This document shows, in pieces, positions 13,440 through 18,270 of a stretch of DNA of 18,270 bases; positions within the stretch are counted from its first letter, which is position 1, and each line of letters starts with the position of its first letter. Under the pieces are notes generated by a model, which worked only from the letters and a program-made list of their open reading frames with translations, searched no databases and was not told the origin of the DNA. Origin of the DNA: Bacillota bacterium (GTDB lineage Bacteria > Bacillota > Desulfitobacteriia > Desulfitobacteriales > JAJXUE01). The DNA is taken from positions 1-18,270 of the forward strand of contig JAJYNB010000047.1 in NCBI GenBank assembly GCA_021786555.1. Reading direction: 5' to 3'. The translations under genes and the position numbers were made by a program.

Positions 13440-14438
13440 TTAACGGAAAGTCAGTATTACCAAAGCTTTTACAGCAAGGCCTGCCGCCAAAAATAACCAG
13501 CCCGCCAGAAACATCAGCTTGACAGTCTGGGGTATGTGGTCGGGTACAATTTTCTCCCTTTCCTCGCCCATATAGGCCCGGAACGATTTAACCCCGCCAT
13601 AGGAGTTCCACCCGCCAAGGCGGATACCCATGGCCCCAGCAACAGCGCTTTCAGCGTAGCCGCTGTTGGGACTGGGGTGTTTTGGCGCAGCCGTGCGGAT
13701 TGCCCCTAAGGCTCCCCGCCAGTCCAGTCCCCGCATTACGGCCGCCAGTGTCAGCACTGGAGCGGTAAGGCGGGCAGGGATGAAATTCACCACATCATCC
13801 AGCCTTGCTCCCGCCCAGCCAAAGTCCTGATAGCGCTGGTTGCGGTAGCCCACCATGGAGTCCAGGGTGTTGACAGCCTTGTAGGCCATTGCCAAAGGGA
13901 CCCCGCCGATCAAGGCGTAAAACAGGGGCGAAGTCACCCCGTCCACAATGTTTTCCGCCACAGTTTCCACGGCTCCCCGAACAACTTCTCCGCTCTCCAG
14001 CTCCGCCGTGTCCCTGCCCACGATCCAGGAGAGTTTGCGGCGGGCAGAGATTAGGTCCCCCGCCTTCAGCAGGCGGTAAATTTCCATTCCCGCCTGGGCC
14101 AGGCTTTTGCTGGCAAAGGTGGTGGACAGGAACCACAGGGAAGCCAGGAGCCCCAACCAGGGACTGAGGCGGCCCAAAAGGCGCAGGACGCCCCAGGTAA
14201 GAAAATAAGTGCCGGGCACTGTAACCACAACCAGAAGAATGCCCTTTAGCTTGCGCTGCAGGGCACCGCCCCTGTTGCCCAGGCTCTCAAACCAGGCTAT
14301 GAATACCCCGATTAGAGTTACAGGGTGAGGAACTTTGCGCGGGTCTCCCACCACCCGGTCCAGCACAAAAGCCCAAAAAATAAGCCATACAGCTAAAAGG
14401 GGGGCAGAGAAATCAAACTGTGCCAAGAGCTCTGACAT
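13440..14438 (-). CDS. cbiB: Adenosylcobinamide-phosphate synthase CbiB
   Basis: A 332-residue integral membrane protein that joins aminopropanol phosphate, made by the PduX-like kinase and CobD encoded downstream, to adenosylcobyric acid. Family motifs are DRVVGDPRKVPHPV (27-40), ETVAENIVDGVTSPLFYA (158-175), NTLDSMVGY (190-198) and SPNSGYAESAVAGAMG (256-271). Hydrophobic segments lie at about 12-30, 65-88, 93-108, 165-185 and 305-330. The ATG overlaps the cobQ stop (TGATG), so the two are translationally coupled, and cbiA begins 19 nt after its stop. Note that alphaproteobacterial literature calls this protein CobD; it is not the decarboxylase at 9352-10407. Confidence 0.94.
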   Translation of the reverse strand: MSELLAQFDFSAPLLAVWLIFWAFVLDRVVGDPRKVPHPVTLIGVFIAWFESLGNRGGALQRKLKGILLVVVTVPGTYFLTWGVLRLLGRLSPWLGLLASLWFLSTTFASKSLAQAGMEIYRLLKAGDLISARRKLSWIVGRDTAELESGEVVRGAVETVAENIVDGVTSPLFYALIGGVPLAMAYKAVNTLDSMVGYRNQRYQDFGWAGARLDDVVNFIPARLTAPVLTLAAVMRGLDWRGALGAIRTAAPKHPSPNSGYAESAVAGAMGIRLGGWNSYGGVKSFRAYMGEEREKIVPDHIPQTVKLMFLAGWLFLAAGLAVKALVILTFR

Positions 14439-15964
14439 CAGCTTACCCCCATAATCTTTCGTACCTTTTCCATATCCAGGCTGGAACGGACCAAGTCGGC
14501 CAGCCTGTTGAAAGCCTTCTCTCTCTCACCCCTGGCGGAATAGCCGCCCTGGACAGGGCGCTCCGCTTTTCCTTGCAGCTGCCAGAGCCAGGTGAGCAGG
14601 TGATGGCGGAAGGGGTCATTATCGTATATGCCGTGGAGGTAAGTTCCCATAACCCTGCCGGATACGGCGCCGTCCAGATGTTCCTCATCCCCGCGCCTTA
14701 AGACCAGTGCCGGGCTGACCTGCCCCAACTCGGTCCGGCCCATGTGAATTTCATAACCTTCCAGTTCCTCCGCCGGGCAGAGATCCAGGCAGAATCCCTG
14801 CCCGTAGACGCGCCCCTTGACCTGGAGAGTCACCTTTTCCGCTAAAAAAGTAGTTTCAATGTCCAAAAGGCCCAGCCCGGCTACCGAGCCCCGGTCAGAT
14901 TCGGTCTGATCAGGGTCATGAATCATCCTGCCCAGCATCTGATAACCGCCGCAGATGCCCATCACCGCCGTCCCAGCCCCTGCCAGCCTGATAACTTCCC
15001 GGGCCAGACCGGTTTCCCACAGGAACACCAGATCTTCGCTGGTATTCTTGCTTCCCGGCAGAATAATCAGGTCAGGTTTACCCAGACCGGCTGCGTCCTG
15101 AACATAACGCAGATTGACGTCAGCTTCCGCCGCCAGTGGGTCGAAATCGGTGAAATTGGAGATGCGCGGAATAGATAGTACGGCAATATCCAGTTTTTCC
15201 GCGCCGGTGGCGCCCAGGTTCTGCTTTTCTTCCAGTACCACCGAGTCTTCTTCCGGAATGCTGAAGTCCGTGTAATAAGGTACAACCCCCAGCACAGGCA
15301 CCCCGGTTTTTTCCTCCAGGAAATCCAGGGCAGGCTGGAGCAGTTTGATGTCACCCCGGAATTTGTTGATCACGATTCCCTTGACGTAGGGCCTTTCATC
15401 GGAATAGAGCAGTTCCAGGGTGCCCACTACGGAAGCCAAGGCCCCGCCCCGGTCGATGTCAGCCACTAACAACACTGGGGCGTCGGCCAGCTTGGCCACC
15501 CGCATATTGACGATATCCCGGTCCTTCAGGTTCACCTCGGCCGGGCTGCCGGCTCCCTCAATCACCACAATTTCGTTTTCCCGGCTGAGCCGCTCCAGAG
15601 AATTTTGCACCACATCCAGAGCGGTGGTGTTGTACTTCAGGTGATACTCCTGGGCTGAGAGGTTGCCCACCGGCTTGCCCAGGACTATCACCTGGGAGCA
15701 TGAATTCCCCGTTGGCTTCAGCAGTACGGGGTTCATCACCACTTCAGGTTCAATACCTGCCGCCTGGGCCTGGACCACCTGGGCCCGCCCCATCTCTCCC
15801 CCGTCTTTGGTGACAAAGGAGTTCAAGGCCATGTTCTGAGCCTTAAAAGGCGCCACTTTGTACCCATCCTGGTAAAATATGCGGCAAAAAGCAGCAGCCA
15901 GGACGCTCTTGCCCACATTGGACGAAGTGCCCTGAAACATCACGGTCTTAGCCCTATTCCCCAT
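14438..15964 (-). CDS. cobQ: Cobyric acid synthase CobQ/CbiP
   Basis: A 508-residue glutamine-dependent amidotransferase that amidates the b, d, e and g side chains of adenosylcobyrinate a,c-diamide. The synthetase domain has P-loop QGTSSNVGKS (11-20), FKAQNMALNSFVT (40-52) and VIEGAGSPAEVNL (134-146). The triad-type glutaminase domain has LPGSKNT (302-308), nucleophile C338 in GICGG, YEIHMG (404-409) and H444 in GTYLHGIYDN. Length is normal for the family. The ATG has AAGGAG about 8 nt upstream, and this ribosome binding site is separated by only three bases from the left end of a REP-hairpin-bounded element, which splits it from cbiC. A one-base overlap couples it to cbiB. Confidence 0.95.
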   Translation of the reverse strand: MGNRAKTVMFQGTSSNVGKSVLAAAFCRIFYQDGYKVAPFKAQNMALNSFVTKDGGEMGRAQVVQAQAAGIEPEVVMNPVLLKPTGNSCSQVIVLGKPVGNLSAQEYHLKYNTTALDVVQNSLERLSRENEIVVIEGAGSPAEVNLKDRDIVNMRVAKLADAPVLLVADIDRGGALASVVGTLELLYSDERPYVKGIVINKFRGDIKLLQPALDFLEEKTGVPVLGVVPYYTDFSIPEEDSVVLEEKQNLGATGAEKLDIAVLSIPRISNFTDFDPLAAEADVNLRYVQDAAGLGKPDLIILPGSKNTSEDLVFLWETGLAREVIRLAGAGTAVMGICGGYQMLGRMIHDPDQTESDRGSVAGLGLLDIETTFLAEKVTLQVKGRVYGQGFCLDLCPAEELEGYEIHMGRTELGQVSPALVLRRGDEEHLDGAVSGRVMGTYLHGIYDNDPFRHHLLTWLWQLQGKAERPVQGGYSARGEREKAFNRLADLVRSSLDMEKVRKIMGVS

Positions 15965-15980
15965 ACCACCCTCTCCTTTC

Positions 15981-16015
15981 CACTAGGACGCGGGGACGGT
16001 TCTGACGTCCTAGTG
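15981..16015 (+). repeat. REP-like hairpin, left end, ACTAGGAC stem
   Basis: CACTAGGAC (15981-15989) pairs perfectly with GTCCTAGTG (16007-16015). The 17-nt loop contains the core GGGGACGGTTCT on the plus strand. Near-identical inverted partner at 16331-16363. Confidence 0.8.
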
Positions 16016-16330
16016 ACCAAACTTTTTCAAAGAACCACCCCAGCTGTCCCCAACTACAGCAAACAACACCCGTCCCCGGCTGGCTTTAAAGTAACACTCC
16101 CATGCCGCCCCAGCGCCAGCAGATGATGAAAATCTCTCAAGTGACTGAGGCTCGGTTGAAGCATCCGGAGAGCGCGATTTTATTGACGTCATCCCTTCCT
16201 TGCGCGGAGCACTTTAACAGAAGGGAGAGCGGAAATACATGAAGACCATAAGGGATACTTCAACTGGACCCCAGCTGACTTGTGAAGCCAATTCTTAGGG
16301 TAGTCAAGAGCGAACCACCCGAAGTGATAT

Positions 16331-16363
16331 ACTAGGACGTCAGAACCGTCCCCTTGTCCTAGT
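16331..16363 (-). repeat. REP-like hairpin, right end, at the cbiC stop codon
   Basis: ACTAGGAC (16331-16338) pairs perfectly with GTCCTAGT (16356-16363). The 17-nt loop contains the core GGGGACGGTTCT on the minus strand. The outer base of the stem is also the last base of the cbiC stop codon. With no U-tract it is not a standard terminator, but it would form at the very 3' end of the cbiC message. Confidence 0.8.
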
Positions 16364-17007
16364 TAGAATTCCCGCTGCACGGAGAGGTAGATGAGGGCGT
16401 TGACCATGGCGGCGGCCACGTTGCTGCCGCCCCTGTTGCCCTTGATGCTGAGGTAGGGAATCTCTGCCTGCTCCGCCAAAAGCTGCTTGGACTCGGCTGC
16501 CCCCACGAAGCCCACGGGACAGCCCACAATCAGGGCCGGGCTCTTTTTCCGCTCGTCGCTGAGGCGGAGCACCTCCAACAAGGCTGTGGGTGAATTGCCG
16601 ACAGCCACCACATTACCCCATAATTCGTCCTGGTGCAGCCTCAAAGCGGTCATGGCCCGGGTAATGCCCCATTCCCTGGCCCGGGCTGGAACCTCCGGGT
16701 CATTAAGGAAGCATAGCACTTTACCTCCGGCCTTGGCCAGGTTCTTCTTGTTCACCCCGGACCAGACCATCTCCACATCGGTGATGATATTGGCACCACG
16801 CTGCAGGGCGGCAATTCCGGCTTTCACCCCCTGGGGATGAAACAAAATCAGCCCTGCCACCTCCGGGTCCCCGGTGGTGTGCACCACCCGCTTGACCACC
16901 TGCTTCTGGAACGGTGACCAGTCATGCTGGGCGAGAAAGTCTTCGATTATTTCCATACTCCTGGCTTCAATCTCCTGGGGACTGATGATAAAGTCCTTCA
17001 AGTCCAT
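16363..17007 (-). CDS. cbiC: Cobalt-precorrin-8 methylmutase CbiC
   Basis: A 214-residue enzyme that moves the methyl group from C-11 to C-12 to form cobyrinate. The catalytic histidine is H43 in RVVHTTGD; GVKAGIAALQRGANIITDVEMVWSG-type and IVGCPVGFVGAAESK-type segments are family hallmarks, as is the ending SIKGNRGGSNVAAAMVNALIY. I choose the ATG at 17007 over an in-frame GTG at 17034, because it has GGAGG 8 nt upstream, overlaps the cbiX stop (TGATG) and gives the family-typical N-terminus. Length fits the family (about 210). The stop codon touches the right end of the REP-bounded element, yet the conserved C-terminus is complete, so the insertion did not damage the protein. Confidence 0.94.
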   Translation of the reverse strand: MDLKDFIISPQEIEARSMEIIEDFLAQHDWSPFQKQVVKRVVHTTGDPEVAGLILFHPQGVKAGIAALQRGANIITDVEMVWSGVNKKNLAKAGGKVLCFLNDPEVPARAREWGITRAMTALRLHQDELWGNVVAVGNSPTALLEVLRLSDERKKSPALIVGCPVGFVGAAESKQLLAEQAEIPYLSIKGNRGGSNVAAAMVNALIYLSVQREF

Positions 17008-17369
17008 CAGATTACCTCCTGCACCCGGTCCCACACCAGTTGGGCGATTGTGGGGTCTGCTCCCAGGTGCCTGGTGAAAACCACCTCAATCTCCTGCAGG
17101 TCCTGTTTGATTATTTCCACTGACCTGGGCACATCTTGCGACACATGGGTTCCTTTAAACAGGAAAAGCGGCATCACCACAAACCTTTTATAACCCGCCT
17201 CTGCTCCGCCGCGGATAACCGTGCCCAGATCAGGTTCGCAATTGTCCATATAAGCGGTCTCCACCGGCAGTTCCGTCATGGTCTTCACCATACCCGCCAC
17301 ATGCTGCAGCCCCGCGTTGTGTTCCGCCACTTTGCTGCCATGTCCCAAAATCACTACCATAGTTTTCAT
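17007..17369 (-). CDS. cbiX: Sirohydrochlorin cobaltochelatase, short CbiX type
   Basis: A 120-residue, single-domain class II chelatase that would act as a homodimer, as archaeal CbiXS does, inserting Co2+ into sirohydrochlorin, the committed step of the anaerobic route. Metal-binding histidines are H10 in LGHGS and H75 in FKGTHVSQDVP; the fold closes with the HLGADPTIAQLVWDRV segment. The ATG at 17369 has a GGTGGGG about 7-9 nt upstream. The last base of the stop overlaps the cbiC start. SirB-type ferrochelatase (siroheme) is the main alternative, but the neighbours make cobalt far more likely. Upstream lies a 219-nt gap filled with REP hairpins and heptamer repeats. Confidence 0.9.
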   Translation of the reverse strand: MKTMVVILGHGSKVAEHNAGLQHVAGMVKTMTELPVETAYMDNCEPDLGTVIRGGAEAGYKRFVVMPLFLFKGTHVSQDVPRSVEIIKQDLQEIEVVFTRHLGADPTIAQLVWDRVQEVI

Positions 17370-17393
17370 CTCTTAGCCCCACCTTTTGTTGGG

Positions 17394-17428
17394 GAATTCA
17401 GAATTCAGAAGTCAGAATTCAGAATATC
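17394..17428 (+). repeat. Heptamer tandem repeat array, GAATTCA type
   Basis: Five consecutive 7-nt units: GAATTCA, GAATTCA, GAAGTCA, GAATTCA and a diverged GAATATC. It lies 24 nt upstream of the cbiX start. Its unit is related to the inverted array at 17624-17658 (GGAGTCA read on the minus strand), giving a shared consensus G-[AG]-A-[GT]-T-C-A. Confidence 0.75.
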
Positions 17429-17451
17429 CCAAGAATTTGCTTCCAGTCATA

Positions 17452-17484
17452 TGAGTCACTTGGGGACGGTTCTCCAGTGACTCA
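17452..17484 (+). repeat. REP-like hairpin A, TGAGTCACT stem
   Basis: TGAGTCACT (17452-17460) pairs perfectly with AGTGACTCA (17476-17484) around the 15-nt loop containing GGGGACGGTTCT. It has the same loop core as the cbiC-cobQ hairpins but a completely different stem. Confidence 0.8.
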
Positions 17485-17501
17485 CTTTTGAAAATTTGGT
17501 T

Positions 17502-17534
17502 TGAGTCAGTGGGGGGCGGTTCTCCAATAGCTCA
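17502..17534 (+). repeat. REP-like hairpin B, decayed copy
   Basis: TGAGTCAGT followed by a GGGGGGCGGTTCTCC loop, then AATAGCTCA. The loop core differs by one base, and only the TGAG/CTCA outer part of the stem still pairs well. It is a direct repeat of copy A, 50 nt on. Confidence 0.65.
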
Positions 17535-17539
17535 CATAT

Positions 17540-17571
17540 GAGTCAATCAGGAACCGTCCCCCATCTGACTC
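17540..17571 (-). repeat. REP-like hairpin C, inverted copy
   Basis: GAGTCA (17540-17545) pairs with TGACTC (17566-17571), with two more pairs past one bulged base. Read on the minus strand the loop is GGGGGACGGTTCCT, one base off the core. Inverted relative to A and B, so A to C forms a 120-bp BIME-like unit. Confidence 0.7.
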
Positions 17572-17588
17572 CAGCTGTTGCCATACCA

Positions 17589-18270
17589 TCAAGCTCTCAA
17601 AAATTTTCCAGCTTCCCTCATTCTGACTACTGACTCCTGACTCCTGACTACTGACTCCTTATGCCTGAGCAGGTAATCCCTCAGGGCGGCCCAGTCCTGC
17701 ACCACCCGGGGATATGGAATTTGCGGCCGCTGCACCAGGACCACCGGGATGCCCAGTTCCAGCGCGGCAGTGATCTTGGCGTCCGTGCCCCCCAACCCGC
17801 CGCTTTCCTTGCTCACCAAGACCTCTGCCCCGTAATGAATCAGCATGGCCAGGTTCATCTCTACGCCAAAAGGTCCCTGCATGGCTGCAATGTCCGCGGG
17901 TTTTAGTCCCAATTCAAGACACTTCCGGATCACGTCTGGTAAGGGCAGAACCCGGGCCACCAGCCGCTTGCCCCTGAGTGAAGGCGCCTCGACAAACAGT
18001 TCCAGCTTATTGCTGCCTGTGGTCAAAAAAATGCAGTCGCCTAATGCCCCAGCTTTTTCCGCCGCCTCCGGGAAGGAAGTTACTTTGTACAGGAGCGGAT
18101 TTTCGGGCACATTCACTTCCGGCCGTTCAAAGCGGACATAGGGCACTCCGGCCAGCTCACAGGCCGAGATAGCTGTACGGGAAACGTTGGCCGCAAAGGG
18201 ATGGCTGGCGTCAACCACCAATTCAATCCCTTCGTCTGATATGAGTCCGGTAAACCCTGCCTCATCCAAA
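17589..18270 (-). CDS. cbiJ: Cobalt-precorrin-6A reductase CbiJ/CobK, 5' end outside window
   Basis: 226 residues are visible, running off the right edge; about 20-50 N-terminal residues with the NAD(P)H-binding start (usually ILVLAGTSEG) are missing, and the apparent TTG start at 18269 is the internal leucine of the family's ..LDE.G segment. The enzyme reduces the macrocycle of cobalt-precorrin-6A to 6B. Family features seen are VVDASHPFA (near 18-26), FLTTGSNKLELF (about 80-91), ARVLP (104-108), AAMQGPFGVEMN (128-139), VSKESGGLGGTDAKI (152-166) and the closing RPQIPYPRVVQDWAALRDYLLR. After this conserved end the frame runs ~24 residues further through a 7-bp repeat array (ESVVRSQESVVR), an addition not expected in the family. 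It would be the first visible gene of the operon here. Confidence 0.92.
   Translation of the reverse strand, partial: LDEAGFTGLISDEGIELVVDASHPFAANVSRTAISACELAGVPYVRFERPEVNVPENPLLYKVTSFPEAAEKAGALGDCIFLTTGSNKLELFVEAPSLRGKRLVARVLPLPDVIRKCLELGLKPADIAAMQGPFGVEMNLAMLIHYGAEVLVSKESGGLGGTDAKITAALELGIPVVLVQRPQIPYPRVVQDWAALRDYLLRHKESVVRSQESVVRMREAGKFLRA
17624..17658 (-). repeat. Heptamer tandem repeat array, GGAGTCA type, inside cbiJ 3' end
   Basis: Five exact-length 7-nt units on the plus strand: TGACTAC, TGACTCC, TGACTCC, TGACTAC, TGACTCC. On the minus strand they read GGAGTCA/GTAGTCA and are translated as the C-terminal SVVRSQESVVR of CbiJ. Inverted relative to the array at 17394-17428; the two flank the REP hairpins. 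Confidence 0.8.

Larger units (their letters stand above)
15981..16363. mobile_element. REP-hairpin-bounded non-autonomous element between cbiC and cobQ
   Basis: Two 33-35 nt hairpins in inverted orientation (15981-16015 and 16331-16363) bound the 398-nt gap. They are identical except for two adjacent bases in the loop. The right end shares a base with the cbiC stop codon; the left end stops 3 bases before the cobQ ribosome binding site. The ~315 bp inside hold no gene I can support, only degraded copies of the loop core at 16031-16053 and 16068-16079. I see no target duplication and no transposase. Such paired inverted hairpins match the bacterial REP/BIME pattern spread by IS200-like RAYT transposases encoded elsewhere; that link is inference. 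Confidence 0.6.

Noticed and set aside
16010..16192. Open frame of 60 codons on the minus strand inside the REP-bounded element
   Set aside because: Its stop lies in the hairpin end, the start has poorly placed ribosome binding bases, and the translation looks like low-complexity read-through of repeat sequence.
16016..16330. Group II intron remnant in the REP-bounded element
   Set aside because: No domain V-like hairpin, no GTGCG-type 5' end and no reverse transcriptase fragment could be found.
16363..17034. Longer CbiC starting from GTG at 17034
   Set aside because: The extra nine residues (MGPGAGGNL) translate the ribosome binding site itself, and the ATG at 17007 is better placed.
15965..18270. 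Cobalamin riboswitch within the operon gaps
   Set aside because: Neither gap shows the conserved B12-box or the large multi-stem layout; their structure is explained by REP hairpins and repeats.

Overview
The window reads as chromosomal DNA of an anaerobic Gram-positive bacterium. Peptococcaceae/Desulfotomaculum-type clostridia are my best guess, inferred from Firmicute-style GGAGG ribosome binding sites, the anaerobic (early-cobalt) cobalamin genes and the style of the intergenic repeats. No rRNA or other taxonomic marker is present, so the family is only an inference. The left 5 kb is visibly more AT-rich than the cobalamin half.

Layout. (1) 54-5046, plus strand: a purine nucleoside/nucleobase uptake cassette. 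It holds a BMP-family substrate-binding protein gene that has lost its 5' part, a double-NBD ABC ATPase, two translationally coupled permeases, and a CDA-fold nucleobase/nucleoside deaminase. (2) 5047-5683: a small minus-strand gene of unknown function with its own promoter, set among several hairpins. (3) 5684-8407, minus: a large soluble hybrid histidine kinase (helical N-terminal domain, three PAS, HisKA, HATPase, receiver) with no partner regulator in the window. (4) 8657-9091, plus: an unrecognised four-helix membrane protein, followed by a strong terminator. (5) 9352-18270, all minus: a cobalamin operon in transcription order cbiJ (5' end outside the window), cbiX, cbiC, cobQ, cbiB, cbiA, cobO, a pduX-like kinase gene, cobD.

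How the operon fits together. CbiX inserts cobalt early. CbiJ and CbiC act in corrin ring construction. CbiA amidates the a,c side chains, CobO adenosylates, and CobQ amidates b,d,e,g. The PduX-like kinase and CobD together would turn threonine into aminopropanol phosphate, which CbiB attaches. Most genes overlap or nearly touch.

The most unusual content is in the two gaps of this otherwise tight operon. Each holds REP-like hairpins with the same loop core, GGGGACGGTTCT, but unrelated and still self-complementary stems (ACTAGGAC at one locus, TGAGTCACT at the other). At the cbiC-cobQ gap two such hairpins form near-perfect inverted ends of a 383-bp element that abuts the cbiC stop codon and the cobQ ribosome binding site. 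At the cbiJ-cbiX gap three copies are flanked by two oppositely oriented 7-bp tandem repeat arrays, and one array has been read into the C-terminus of CbiJ. The second point of note is a probable 5' deletion of the BMP gene. I found no tRNA, rRNA, CRISPR array, cobalamin riboswitch or transposase gene.
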